From positions 28,624,198-28,688,197 of the forward strand of contig CM075937.1 in the NCBI GenBank assembly GCA_038030265.1: a stretch of DNA of 64,000 bases, read 5' to 3'. The position numbers were made by a program, and so were the translations under genes. The stretch's first letter is position 1. Every line of letters starts with the position of its first letter. Below the pieces are notes generated by a model that did not search any database, was not told where the DNA came from, and saw only the letters and a list, made by a program, of their open reading frames with translations. This DNA comes from Corythucha ciliata. Its lineage: Eukaryota; Arthropoda; Insecta; Hemiptera; Tingidae. Shown piece after piece: positions 17,950-28,831 of this stretch.

Positions 17950-20232
17950 TTAAACAATCGATAGGTGGAGAGTCATCCAGTTAACTATTAAGGATTCGGG
18001 TGGTTCACTTGTTGACATTGTATGAATTTCTATTCTTGAGAGAGCGTCTGCATTAGTGTTTGATTTTCCGTCCTTGTAAGTGATCTCGAAATCGAACTCC
18101 TCCAATTTCAACTTCCATCTAAATAATTTTGAATTTGGTTCTTTTAAGGAATGCAACCAGACAAGGGGTTTGTGGTCTGTTATTAAGGTAAATTTACGTC
18201 CATACAAATAAGGTCTAAAGTGTTTTGTAGCCCAAACGATGGCTAGTAGTTCTCTCTCGATAGTGGAGAGTTTCTTTTCGGTGTCATTCAATGTTCTGCT
18301 CGCATAGGATACAGGATGTTCTTCTCCGTTAAATTTCTGAGATAGGACGGCACCAATAGATACGCCGGAAGCGTCAGTTGTTAATATGAAGGGCATTTTA
18401 AAATTGGGGTATTTTAGTACTGGGTCGTTAATGAGAAGTAGTTTACATGTTTCAAAGCTTTCTTTATAATCGGGATCGTTTACGTTAATTTTTTCTCCTT
18501 TTTTATGGCGTTGTGATAGGGGTTTGGATAATTTTGCGAGGTCTTTAATGAATCGTCTGTAATAACTTAAAAGTCCTAAGAATCCCTTGAGTTCTCTAGG
18601 CGTTTTTGGAATAGGATATTTAGTGATTGCTTCAACTTTTTCAGGATTGGGTTTTATACCTTCAGAGGTGATCAAATGGCCTAGATAATTTAACTCCTTT
18701 CGTAAAAACTCCGTTTTGTCCAGTTGGATTTTTAATTTTGCGTTTCTAAGGCGTTCGAATATTTGTTTCAATCTAATCATATGTTCTTGTAAGCTTGTAC
18801 TAAAGACGATGATGTCGTCCATAAAACACGCGCAAATTTCGTTTTGTAACCCACGAAGGCAATTGTCCATTAACCTTTGGAATGTAGATGGGGCATTTTT
18901 TAAGCCAAATGGCATTTTTCTATATTCCCACTTCCCATTTTCGGTGCTAAAGGCCGTTTTTGGAATGCTGGATTCATCCATTGCCACCTGGTGAAAACCT
19001 GAAACTAAGTCTATTGTAGTAAAATAATTGCAATTTCCCAATTTTGCTAGAATGTCCTCAATGTTAGGTAGGTCGTACTTGTCGTTAATGGTTTTTTCGT
19101 TCAGTTTCCTATAGTCGATGACTAATCGAAATTTTTGTTTCCCCGAAGCGTCTTTTTTCTTTGGGACGATCCATAAAGGGGCATTATAAGGGGAATTTGA
19201 TGGTTGTATAACTTCGTTATTTAATAGTTTTTGAATTTGGTTTTGGACTTCTGTCCTATAAACTTCGGGGTACCTGTAAGATTTGGTGTAAACTGGTATT
19301 TCATCCGTAGTACGGATAATGTGTTTTATTTCACTCGTTGTACTCAATTTTTCATTTTCGTCGTACAATATATCTGAATAGTCAATTAGTAATTTTTCCA
19401 GTTGATTTTTTTCTTCTTCGTTCAAATGGTCTAATCTCAATTGATTAAATAATTTCAAAACTTTTATTTTGTTTCTTTCAGTTGGGTGGGGCTCCTTTAT
19501 GTTATTAATTTCAAAATTATTGGATTCTGTTGTCACAATGCAATCTGTTCCATTTTTAATTGAATTGAAATTTTCATACGAGGTAATGTAACCGTTCTGC
19601 ACGATGCAGTAGGGTTCGGCCTCGTTTTGATTTAAAGCCCTTCGCAAATGAATTTCTTTAGTGGAACTATCTGTGTTTATTGCTAAGCAGTATGCTTTGC
19701 TGTTTTTTACGGACACTATGCATTCGGGAATCTCGATGGTTCCGAATTTATTATGGTGGATGAGGGCTTCACCGTCTTTTACGGTTGTTAATTGAATTTC
19801 AATTTGTTTTGCCGAGCGACCTTGTATCGAGTAACTTTTTACTTCTTGAGGAATGAAGTACATTTGAATTGGAACATCAATTGTTCCGATTTTCAATTTA
19901 TTTTCTCCTAATTTTAGGGTAGCGTTTAATGATTTTAGGCAGTCAAGACCTAAAAGTATATCGAAAGAACTGTGAAAGTTGAATACAAAAAATTTACAGG
20001 GGGTTTTTGTTTTTTCGAAAATTACACTGCTACACAGGTCAAGACTGGAGGTGCCAGTACTTTCACCGTGTGCAGTTTTTACCGTGAATTTATCTTCTTT
20101 AATTTTTTCTCGAAATAATTTTTTAGCAATGAAGGTTTTAATAAAACTGTTAGAACTGCCGGTGTCGATTAGAACCTTTAAACCTAGAGGGGTAGTAATA
20201 TAGGGTAGGCATTGAGATTTCTCTAGGTGCAT
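17950..20232 (-). CDS. Element A Pol N-terminal part: protease, reverse transcriptase, RNase H
   Basis: 760 residues from an ATG that overlaps the gag stop codon (TAATG). Retropepsin with LIDTGSSNSFI (D23) and FDILLGLD (90-97). RT about 315-540 with MPFGLKNAPS (440-449) and FMDD at 470-473. RNase H about 612-745 with TTDASG (D620), TIERELLAIVW and ITDHKPL, ending NADALSRIE. The final 15 residues are probably out of register: coherent coding continues in another frame from about 17980, so a small indel stops Pol just before the linker to integrase. The clade is errantivirus-like (17.6, 297). Confidence 0.88.
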   Translation of the reverse strand: MHLEKSQCLPYITTPLGLKVLIDTGSSNSFIKTFIAKKLFREKIKEDKFTVKTAHGESTGTSSLDLCSSVIFEKTKTPCKFFVFNFHSSFDILLGLDCLKSLNATLKLGENKLKIGTIDVPIQMYFIPQEVKSYSIQGRSAKQIEIQLTTVKDGEALIHHNKFGTIEIPECIVSVKNSKAYCLAINTDSSTKEIHLRRALNQNEAEPYCIVQNGYITSYENFNSIKNGTDCIVTTESNNFEINNIKEPHPTERNKIKVLKLFNQLRLDHLNEEEKNQLEKLLIDYSDILYDENEKLSTTSEIKHIIRTTDEIPVYTKSYRYPEVYRTEVQNQIQKLLNNEVIQPSNSPYNAPLWIVPKKKDASGKQKFRLVIDYRKLNEKTINDKYDLPNIEDILAKLGNCNYFTTIDLVSGFHQVAMDESSIPKTAFSTENGKWEYRKMPFGLKNAPSTFQRLMDNCLRGLQNEICACFMDDIIVFSTSLQEHMIRLKQIFERLRNAKLKIQLDKTEFLRKELNYLGHLITSEGIKPNPEKVEAITKYPIPKTPRELKGFLGLLSYYRRFIKDLAKLSKPLSQRHKKGEKINVNDPDYKESFETCKLLLINDPVLKYPNFKMPFILTTDASGVSIGAVLSQKFNGEEHPVSYASRTLNDTEKKLSTIERELLAIVWATKHFRPYLYGRKFTLITDHKPLVWLHSLKEPNSKLFRWKLKLEEFDFEITYKDGKSNTNADALSRIEIHTMSTSEPPESLIVNWMTLHLSIV

Positions 20233-21353
20233 TAAGTTAATGGTTTGGTATTCGCGAGGCCATCGCCTAAAAAATTATTCCCGTCCATTCTATAATGGTC
20301 ACAGTTGAAACTTTCGCGAATAGTGTTCATGTTTTCTGGACTTTGGTTTTCAGTTATGTTATTTACATTTTCTGGACGGACTTCGTGGTTTAATATAGTC
20401 TGATAGCTCATTGGGGTGGGCGTATAAGCATTGGATTGATAGTTTGGTCTGTGCGAGGTTTGTTGAAATTGTTGAGGTGGAGGTCTTATTGTTTGAGGTC
20501 TTTGATTTTGATGAAATTGTTGTTTTTGAAAGTTAAAATGTTGAGGTTTTTGAGGATTGAAATTTCGAGGTTGTTGAGGGTTAAAATATTGGGGTTTTTG
20601 GAATTGAGCATTACTTTGTGAGTTAAATGGATTGAAGTTAGATTGAGGATTTCTTCCTTGGTAGAAATTTTGATTGGAAGAAGGAAGTTTTTGATTTCTT
20701 GGGTTTTGTACTTGCTTTCCTCGAGCCAGGAACTGGAAGTCATTAGTCATGATGACAAGGGCTTCGTTCATGTCTTGAGGTGCTTTTGTTTTCAACAAGG
20801 GACCTATATTTTCGTTTAAGCCATTTAATAAACAACGCAGTGCATGCTTCTCCATAAATGGAATAAGTTCCGGTGGGTATTCAGTTGGCTTATTTTTAAT
20901 TTGGGCAATTATTAAATACAGCATTTTTTGAATTTGCTCATGAAATTGGAACGCGGAGTCTGAATTTTGTCCATAACGGGCTAGTTCGTTTAAAAGGGTG
21001 TGAACATCTCTTTTATCACCAAAATTTGACAGGAGAGCGTTTTTAACTTCTTCCCATGTTGAAAGTGGGTGTGAGTGTACACATCGAGCGGCAGGTTCTT
21101 TGATTTTTGCAATAATACAGTTCAAAATATAAAAGTTTTCAAAATGATTGGGTGCTTCGGGGTTTGCGAAGTTCGTTATTAGTTGTTCAGAGGTGTCGAT
21201 AAAGTGTTGGAGAATTTCCGGTTCGCCCCGAAATTCGGGAATCATGTCCAGATGACATTTTTTGATAGTGGGCCTTTCAAGCGCACGTAGTTGGTGGTGC
21301 AAATAGGCGAGTTGTTCGGGTGTAAGAGTGATGGGCGGTTGTGACGTGGCCAT
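20232..21353 (-). CDS. Element A Gag
   Basis: 373 residues. The N-terminal two thirds (about 1-215) resemble errantivirus-type capsid proteins (IPEFRGEPEILQHFI, NALLSNFGDKRDVHTLL, LRCLLNGLNENIGPL). Residues about 225-320 are a low-complexity Gln/Asn/Pro/Phe-rich tail with FNPQ..P repeats. No zinc knuckle. The stop codon TAA shares its last two bases with the pol ATG (TAATG), so re-initiation rather than frameshifting would have to produce Pol. Confidence 0.85.
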   Translation of the reverse strand: MATSQPPITLTPEQLAYLHHQLRALERPTIKKCHLDMIPEFRGEPEILQHFIDTSEQLITNFANPEAPNHFENFYILNCIIAKIKEPAARCVHSHPLSTWEEVKNALLSNFGDKRDVHTLLNELARYGQNSDSAFQFHEQIQKMLYLIIAQIKNKPTEYPPELIPFMEKHALRCLLNGLNENIGPLLKTKAPQDMNEALVIMTNDFQFLARGKQVQNPRNQKLPSSNQNFYQGRNPQSNFNPFNSQSNAQFQKPQYFNPQQPRNFNPQKPQHFNFQKQQFHQNQRPQTIRPPPQQFQQTSHRPNYQSNAYTPTPMSYQTILNHEVRPENVNNITENQSPENMNTIRESFNCDHYRMDGNNFLGDGLANTKPLT

Positions 21354-21551
21354 TTTTTGACAAGTGAAGAGTGCACAACGAAGAAAAATTCTTTGTTACT
21401 CACAGTAAGATGTGAAGCATTACGGTTGCGATCGATCGGTTTGTTTTTCTTTAGCTCGGGATTGAGCACTCGAAATTCCGTTGTGAGAGTTCGATTTTTA
21501 GGCGTCTTCTGAATCGTTAAAACGAACCGAAACGCGATGTTTCTTGAAGAC

Positions 21552-21569
21552 GTCCCTGTTTGGGCGCCA
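21552..21569 (-). promoter_or_regulatory. Primer-binding site of element A, Lys-tRNA type
   Basis: Minus strand reads TGGCGCCCAAACAGGGAC next to the presumed LTR end. It differs at one base from the complement of the tRNA-Lys 3' end familiar from gypsy and lentiviruses (GAACAGGGAC there). Confidence 0.75.
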
Positions 21570-21570
21570 A

Positions 21571-21832
21571 ATAAGTTTAGGCAACGGATATTTCGTTTTT
21601 TAAAAAACAACTTTTAATTAAATGCGCGAACCAATTATACAGTAATTACACTCCGAAATACTCATCAAAAAGTGACACTTCCGAATGGGTTGCAGGGAGT
21701 TTTATTTTCTAGAAAAGGAAGGTGGGGGTTGTTGTTGTTTACATAGTAAAAGATATCTTACAACTAAGAAGGTGCTTACGTGTCTACTATTGTTTAGGGG
21801 GAAACTAGATCTAATGGTTAAGCGGACTTAAC
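21571..21832 (-). repeat. Probable 5' LTR of element A
   Basis: About 262 bp between the primer site and the flank 'tatatatatag'. On the minus strand it begins AGTTAAG, consistent with the AGT-type errantivirus terminus rather than TG...CA. The partner LTR is not in the window, so the borders are inferred from the primer site and target alone. Confidence 0.55.
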
Positions 21833-21844
21833 TTATATATATAG

Positions 21845-23086
21845 TGGATCCGTATAAGTCTGACAAAAATTTGTGGGTAAAACTACGTTAAAAGTGGAGT
21901 AAAATGGTACCTTCGGAAGTGTCCTACGTCGATCCGTTTCGGAGTTATGATTTTTTTCGTGTTTAAAAAAGTAACCAATGCTTGCTTCAAAAAATCCGCA
22001 ATTTCTCGGCTTATATCGCACGAAATCCAAAAAGTGGTGCCATTTTCAGAAACTACGGAACATTTCCTTTAGGATAGAGGCCATTTTATTGCTTGAAATA
22101 ATCGTCAACACCCAGAAATCTGACATTTTTTTTATAAATTTACGTGTCCTCTAAAATTTGTCCGTTTTACGAAAAGTCGCTGTACCCAAACAGCTTTCTC
22201 AACAGATTTTCGGCGTATCACAAAAACTTCCCCGTCTTCTAAGCTTCCTTTTGGCGTGTTCACATTTCATGTTACCACTGACGTTTCTCACAAAAACGTC
22301 ACGAGAATGCACAAAAACCGTGTTTTTACGAAACATGGGCCATTGTCTACGGTATTCGTGAAGGGTGCAAGGAGATCGGCGGTAAGTGAGAACAGGATAT
22401 CTTACCATGGAGAAGGCAAGAGGCATTCGATTTGACCCCTTCCCCCACCAGTGATTCATTAAATTGTCGCCATTCAGGGGGAGGGGGTATAATTGAATGC
22501 CGTTTGCCTACGATATCTTCTCCTTCCTAAAAAATTCTGTCCTCCTTTTCTAAACAGTATTTTGACAGAAAATCCATTTTGACTCATGGTCCATGTTTCG
22601 TAAAAACACGGTCTTTGTGCATTCTCGTGACGTTTTTATGAGAAACGTCGGTGGTAACATGAAATGTGAACACGACAAAAGGAAACTTAGAAGACGGGGA
22701 AATTTTTGTGATATACCGAAAATCTGTTGAGAAAGCTGTTTGGGTACAGCGACTTTTCGTAAAACGGACAAATTTTAGAGGACACGTAAATTTATGGAAA
22801 AAATGCCAGATTTCTGGGTGTTGACGATTATTTCAAGCAATAAAATGACCTCTATCCTAAAGGAAATGTTCAGTAGTTTCTGAAAATGGCATCACTTTTT
22901 GGATTTGGTGCGATGTAAGCCGAGAAATTGCGGCTTTTTTGAAGCAAGCATTGGTTACTTTTTTAAACACAAAAAATAGTCATAAAATCCGGAACGGATC
23001 GACGTAGGACACTTCCGAAGGTACCATTTTACTCCACTTTTAACGTAGTTTTACCCAAAAATTTTTGTCACACTTATACGGATCCA
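21845..23086. mobile_element. Foldback element, arms about 500 bp
   Basis: Arms 21845-22343 and 22588-23086 are inverted copies (starting tggatccgtataagt and ending acttatacggatcca) at roughly 90% identity, around a 240-bp unpaired centre. The terminus resembles the 'gataagtgtgacaaa' start of the CAGGGTG elements at 2289. The mirrored ORFs at 22158-22361 (+) and 22550-22771 (-) only reflect the symmetry. Non-coding and probably mobilised in trans. Confidence 0.85.
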
Positions 23087-23748
23087 ATATACAGGGTGTT
23101 CAAGAAATAGAAGGCAATATTTCACCCGGTGATTCTGCACCACAAATGGGTCAAAATGACCCCTATTGACCATAGTCCGATTCTCATTATTTTCCGAGAT
23201 ATTCAGGATTTTAGTACTTTTTGATTCTGCCTTGTTTTTTTTGAATAGTGGCCGTTGCATGGTAACCGGTGGCTCTAAGGTCAAATCTGACGGCACCATT
23301 GGAAAGAGCGGACTTTTTTCTATTAGAATTTAGGCATTCAATTCCATTTTAATCCACACGTGCTCAGATATTCGGCCACAAAGTCAAACTTGTTCAAAAT
23401 TAAACCTTTTTTCACGACATTTTGAAGCTGGACTGTTCCTCAACAGGTGCTTTCCGAGATGACCCTTTTTCAGAAAAGTTGGCGCATAGTGTCACCATGA
23501 AAATCGTATTTTTTAATTGCCTTCTTAGAGGGACATTTTTCTAGATATTTCAAATTTAGACAGAAAATACGCGAGACACCTATTCATTTCTTACGTTCTT
23601 TACTTGACATTAAATCTCAAAATTGGTTATGAAAAATTGGAAAAAATTGAAAAAGTGTAAAAAGAAAACAAGGTGAAGTGTACAAAAGAAAACAATAAGA
23701 TCCAAAAAATCAGAGAACTAATAATACTACTACTACTACTACTACTAC

Positions 23749-23780
<32 letters not shown>

Positions 23781-24042
23781 TAAACAGCTAAAAAAGGAAA
23801 ATAAGCAAGGATAATTTCAAAGATCCTTTAAAATGCAGCTACTCGATCGTAGACGGGCATAGGACAACACGAGGTTTTCATTCACAGATATCGGTATGGA
23901 TCAGTTCGAGAATAGGATCGAGAAGATTGGTGATCATTTCATTTTTAGATGTGTACAAGCCTGAAATTGTCGAATAAAAGCCGTCTCACAAAAAAGCTCA
24001 AGGTTTCTTCATCGTCATTGTCATTCTCGTAAATTTATTGAA

Positions 24043-24393
24043 ATGAACACGTTTTCAAATGATGAGCTGCGTGACATGCATAACATCTATGGACTCGCGC
24101 AAGGAAATGCATTAGCCGCATCTCGGTTTTATCGGGAACGTTATCCGCAACGTCGCCAACCCAACAGAAAGCTTTTCCCATCGATTCATAGACGCCTTGG
24201 TGAGAGTGGTTCGTTCGCGGGAAGAACAGTAGATCGAGGCCGACCACGGTCAATATTGACCCCTGACGTGGAAGAAGAGATAATTACTCACATCGAGGAT
24301 GACCCGACCCTTAGCACTCGTGTGATCGGACAATTCTTGGGGATCAAGCATAATCAGGTACCTATGAATGAGTCATTGTATGAGGTAATGTAG
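24043..24393 (+). pseudogene. Transposase N-terminal (HTH) fragment, Tc1/mariner-like
   Basis: About 105 residues (to near 24360) align in order with the start of the full-length transposase at 26162: YERYPQR-type block (FYRERYPQRRQPNRKLFPSI versus MYQEAFPNRRLPHRFVFLRV), then GRPR and the shared DPTLSTRVIGQ. After that the frame diverges at a GT (caggtacct), so the DNA-binding half survives without the catalytic half. Such a protein might bind the TIRs and compete with the transposase, but expression is unknown. Confidence 0.7.
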
Positions 24394-24414
24394 CACTCAG
24401 AGTTAAGCCGGCCA

Positions 24415-24546
24415 GGGGGTCAACCATGAGCTAGCGTAAAAATCCCGTCAATTGTGGTATCTATGGCGTTATAACACTATTTGTGATGAAGCGTCCTTAG
24501 ATATCCCTTGTGTTAAGTTTTTAACGCTAGCTCATGGTTGACCCCC
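24415..24546. mobile_element. Small hairpin MITE, TIR GGGGGTCAACCATGAGCTAG
   Basis: A 23-bp inverted repeat (gggggtcaaccatgagctag...) encloses about 86 bp. It lies inside the centre of the element at 23092-25434 and may have truncated the transposase there. No clear target duplication. Confidence 0.7.
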
Positions 24547-24751
24547 AGGTTCTCGTGCGGCTACGATAGGCGTGTTGCATTTGCGTTTTTAATTTTTTTA
24601 TTTTTTGATAACCTGACTTGTTGAAGTGAGTTTGAGGTAATTAGGCGTCAATGAAAACCTCGTGTTGTCCTATGCCCGTCTACGATAGAGTAGCTGCATT
24701 TTAAAGGATCTGGGAAATTATCCTTGCTCATTTTCCTTTTTTAGCTGTTTA

Positions 24752-24792
<41 letters not shown>

Positions 24793-25450
24793 GTAGTAGT
24801 AGTATTAGTTCTCTGATTTTTTGGATCTTATTGCTTTCTTTTGCACACTTCACCTTCTTTTCTTATTACACTTTTTCAATTTTTTCCAATTTTTCATAAC
24901 CAATCTTGAGATTTAATGTCAAGTAAAGAACGTAAGAAATGAATAGGTGTCTCGCGTATTTTCTGTCTAAATTTGAAATATCTAGAAAAATGTCCCTCTA
25001 AGAAGGCAATTAAAAAATACGATTTTCATGGTGACACTATGCGCCAACTTTTCTGAAAAAGGGTCATCTCGGAAAGCACCTGTTGAGGAACAGTCCAGCT
25101 TCAAAATGTCGTGAAAAAAGGTTTAATTTTGAACAAGTTTGACTTTGTGGCCGAATATCTGAGCACGTGTGGATTAAAATGGAATTGAATGCCTAAATTC
25201 TAATAGAAAAAAGTCCGCTCTTTCCAATGGTGCTGTCAGATTTGACCTTAGAGCCACCGGTTACCATGCAACGGCCACTATTAAAAAAAAACAAGGCAGA
25301 ATCAAAAAGTACTAAAATCCTGAATATCTCGGAAAATAATGAGAATCGGACTATGGTCAATAGGGGTCATTTTGACCCATTTGTGGTGCAGAACCACCGG
25401 GTGAAATATTGCCCTCTATTTCTTGAACACCCTATATAGGGATATATATA

Positions 25451-27895
25451 CAGGGTGTTTCAAAACTTAATGGCAATATTTTTCTGGCTTATTCCTGACC
25501 TAAAAATAATACGATTTGACGAAATAATCGTGGGTCGAAACTGATTTCCCATTGAGATACGGCCAATTTAGTTTTTTCCGATTTTATGGTGTTTTTTGTT
25601 CAAAATGTTCGATTTCTGGACCTTTCCCTTGTTCAAAATGCATTTATGAGCACATTTTCGGAAAGCCCATGAAATTTCCTACAGGATGCAACCATTTTTA
25701 TTCGACAAAATGTGCTGTAAGATTTAAAGTAGCCTATCTAAGCGTGCGGCAATTATCTGGTCTCACAATCTGCCCCCTAAACGATTCATGATTTCACCCC
25801 TCTTGTTTTCGTCTATGGATCTCCCATTTTACCAAAAGTTGCCCCATTTAATAAGCTTCAAAATCGTGTGTTTGAATTTGTAGATCGCCACCTTAGAATT
25901 AGAGTTAATCCACTTTCAATCAATAAAGTCATGCATACATGTCTGACAAGTGACATTTCACGATGCTTCATTGTCGAAGTTTCAGCCGGTCAAAACTGGC
26001 CCCAATATTTTGTTTGTTTTACTTTTTGTTGTCAGTTGTTTGTGTTGTCGTCATAGACAAAAGAGAAAATAATGAACTGGAAGAAGAAAGAGCAGATCAT
26101 TTTTTCTTTCGTTGTACATTAGTCTTGCCATTTGTGTTATTCGAATCGCTGCCCAACAAAAATGGTAAATTATTCTTTTGAAGAGCAAGCTGACATACAC
26201 ATTATGAATGCCAGAGCTTTTGGTAGTTGTGCTCTTGCAAGCCGTATGTACCAGGAAGCGTTTCCTAATCGACGGTTACCGCACCGATTTGTGTTTCTGC
26301 GTGTAGATCGAACTTTGAGGGAAAGAGGTAGGTGTTCGTGAAGTATTTTAATAGCGCAGTTAGTTCAATAATAATGACAGCGCGTTTTTTAAAGGGAGTT
26401 TCCAAAGTCGAAACGAAGGTGGACGACCAAGAAGAGTGAGAACGGCCGCAGCGGACGAACACGTTTTAGCTCGAGTTGTAGAAGATCCGACGTTAAGTAC
26501 AAGAGTGATTGGACAACAAGAAAATTTGTCGCATTCAACGGTTTGGAGAATTTTGCACGACCATGATCTGTACCCGTTCCATATCCAGAAGGTCCAGGCT
26601 TTGGAGGAACAGGATCCCGCGCAACGGATGCAGTTTTGTGATTTTCTCCTAAGAACTCGCAGAGACATTTATAATTTCGAACGGAACATTCTGTTTACGG
26701 ACGAAGCTGGGTTTTCTAGAAATGGTACATTCAATTTCAAAAATAACCATTTCTGGGATGTGCGAAATCCACATGCAACTGTAGAACGAAGCCATCAGAG
26801 GCAGTTCAGTTTGAACGTCTGGGGCGGCTTAGTCGGTGATTTTTTAATTGGTCCGTTTTTTATAACTGGACACTTGAATGGGCAGAATTACACCGATTTC
26901 TTACGAAATGATTTATCTCCACTCTTGGAAAATGTACCTCTGAATATCAGAAGAAACATGTGGTTCATGCACGATGGCGCACCCCCCCATTTCAGCCGCG
27001 ATGCAAGAAGGGAGCTGGACAACGTTTTCGAACACCGGTGGATAGGCCGCGGTGGTCCGACGCAATGGCCTCCCAGATCGCCCGACTTGACCCCAATGGA
27101 CTTTTATGTTTGGGGTCATTTAAAGGCTCTAGTGTACGGAGGAGGCTCAATAGAAAATGTTGATGAGTTAAGACAAAGGATAATAGATGGTTTCGAAACT
27201 ATTCGTAGAAATCGACATGTGTTAAGACGCGTCTCCAAAAGTTTCGTCCTCCGAGTGGAGACATGCCGCCGAGTAAATGGAGGCCATTTCGAGCCAATTT
27301 TGCCACAATGAATTTGATTCTTGAATTTCAAGAAATTCTTGGATTCTTTATTACTTTTCGTTATTTTTTTCATTCACAGATTGGTCAAGTAAATCTTTGT
27401 TTCCTATTTCGTATGCATGACTTTATTGATTGAAAGTGGATTACCTCTAATTCTAAGGTGGCGATCTACAAATTCAAACACACGATTTTGAAGCTTATTA
27501 AATGGGGCAACTTTTGGTAAAATGGGAGATCCATAGACGAAAACAAGAGGGGTGAAATCATGAATCGTTTAGGGGGCTGATTGTGAGACCAGATAATTGC
27601 CGCACGCTTAGATAGGCTACTTTAAATCTTACAGCACATTTTGTCGAATAAAAATGGTTGCATCCTGTAGGTTTCATGGGCTTTCCGAAAATGTGCTCAT
27701 AAATGCATTTTGAACAAGGGAAAGGTCCAGAAATCGAACATTTTGAACAAAAAACACCATAAAATCGGAAAAAACTAAATTGGCCGTATCTCAGTGGGAA
27801 ATCAGTTTCGACCCACGATTATTTCGTCAAATCGTATTATTTTTAGGTCAGGAATAAGCCAGAAAAATATTGCCATTAAGTTTTGAAACACCCTG
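25451..27895 (+). mobile_element. Complete Tc1/mariner-superfamily transposon
   Basis: 2445 bp, TIRs CAGGGTGTTTCAAAACTTAA of about 490 bp each (25451-25939 and 27410-27895), TA on both flanks (25449-25450, 27896-27897). It encodes one spliced transposase with all three catalytic acidic residues and no visible break. It is the only apparently autonomous DNA transposon in the window and a plausible source for the CAGGGTGTTTCA-ended non-autonomous relatives. Confidence 0.9.
26162..27311 (+). CDS. Tc1/mariner-like transposase, 360 aa, one intron
   Basis: Exons 26162-26327 and 26395-27311; the 67-nt intron 26328-26394 (GTAGGT...TTTTTTAAAG) restores the same junction seen in the paralogous fragment at 24043 (RERGSF versus GESGSF). 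The N-terminus is a helix-turn-helix region (EAFPNRRLP, DPTLSTRVIG, LSHSTVWRIL). Catalytic block: LFTDEAGF (first Asp), MHDGAPPHF (second Asp), PPRSPDLTPMDFYVWG (third Asp, 41 residues after the second). The spacing places it outside classic mariner (34) and near the DD41D group. Cut-and-paste transposase acting on its TIRs in the nucleus. The start Met follows the HTH homology; an upstream in-frame Met at 26132 exists. Confidence 0.88.
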
Positions 27896-27897
27896 TA

Positions 27898-28480
27898 TAC
27901 ATACATATATATATTATATCCCCTCGCTTGTTAGCACGATCACGGTCGCAATTTCTGACTTCATGCAACCAAATTTGGCCTAAAAATCAATAGCGTGAAT
28001 ATCTCGGACGAGTTCGTGATCCAGGTGAATCGGTCCACGGCAAGGGTGTGAAAGAGGGGGTTGAATTAGTTGAAAATTCGCTAACGCACGGCTGTTGCTG
28101 CAATTACCCCCAAAATTGACTCGAGTAATGAGAAATGAAGGCGCTTTCGTTTGAGACCCTAGTTAACCAAATCCGTTTATATGGCAGGGGAGTTCTCGGC
28201 GGAGGGGAGCTATTAAATTAACCCTATGCCTTACTGGACCACCCAATTACCAACAAATTTCATTGCCATTGTATTTTGAGCAGTCTCTTTTTATTTGATT
28301 TTGCCTACAGCTCAATACATCTTGAGTAAAAAATCCTGAGGTGTGCCAAAAAGGGATAAACAAAAACACTAATAATAAAAATAATAAAAATTGTTTCGGA
28401 TTCGAACCCAGGCACTCCGCAATGGTGAAATTGTGACATACCATTTAACGTAATGTAACTTATCTGAAAATTAATGTAAT
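27898..28480. other. No gene; possible tRNA-like B-box
   Basis: Intergenic-looking. The minus strand at 28398-28408 reads GGTTCGAATCC, a perfect RNA polymerase III B-box, with an upstream segment that does not fold into a convincing tRNA. It could be a SINE remnant. A phrase at 28180-28240 (ggcaggggagttctcggcgg... with ttaaatta) is repeated at 28663-28725. Confidence 0.35.
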
Positions 28481-28484
28481 CTGA

Positions 28485-28640
28485 AAGGTTTTGTTCCGAC
28501 AGCAGCCTGAGGGGTAAAGTGAATTTTTTAATTTAAAAAAATGTTTGTTCCCAGAGCAGCCTGTCGGGAAAAGTGCATTTCATTTATGCAACAATCGACT
28601 CAAACCTCATAAGTTATGGTGTATTTATTATATTTACATT
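28485..28640. repeat. Two fragments of the hairpin-TIR family
   Basis: 28488-28520 (gttttgttccgacagcagcc) and 28542-28620 (agcagcctgtcgggaaaagt) are diverged copies of the terminal repeat seen in full at 29773. No interior sequence is recognisable between them. Confidence 0.6.
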
Positions 28641-28785
28641 TATGGCATTACATTTTAACATTTAAATGGCAGGGGAGTTCACGGCGAATGGAAGCTATTA
28701 AATTAACGCTCTGCCTTTATTATGACACATAGTCCGGGAGCCCAGAATAACCGGATTACTATGAGATGACCACTTTTCAAACAAA

Positions 28786-28831
<46 letters not shown>

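Larger units (their letters stand above)
7458..21832 (-). mobile_element. Element A: errantivirus-like Ty3/gypsy retrotransposon, split by element B
   Basis: Read on the minus strand: LTR (21571-21832), Lys-type primer site (21552-21569), gag, protease-RT-RNase H, then, beyond the inserted element B (9161-17896), an integrase of the 17.6/297 type joined to a Ulp1-like protease that runs into the gap. The second LTR is missing, in or beyond the gap. The right flank is 'tatatatatag', matching the TATA preference known for this group. The pol frame is shifted near 17980 and again near 9135, so this copy is not intact. No env ORF is seen; the Ulp1 domain sits where env would begin. Confidence 0.8.
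23092..25434. mobile_element. Non-autonomous Tc1/mariner-like element with arms of about 800 bp
   Basis: TIRs start CAGGGTGTTCAAGAAATAGA, with TA on both sides (23090-23091 and 25435-25436). The arms run inward about 800 bp, including mirrored microsatellites (act and aat repeats, about 23725-23785 and 24752-24808), to near 23890 and 24650. The centre holds a transposase N-terminal fragment (24043-24360) and a small hairpin insertion (24415-24546). No catalytic domain remains. Confidence 0.85.

Noticed and set aside
22158..22771. Paired mirror-image ORFs in the foldback at 21845
   Set aside because: They are the two arms of one inverted repeat read in opposite directions, without homology.
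28390..28460. A tRNA gene at the GGTTCGAATCC box
   Set aside because: No cloverleaf could be drawn and no A-box or anticodon arm fits; at most a SINE relic.
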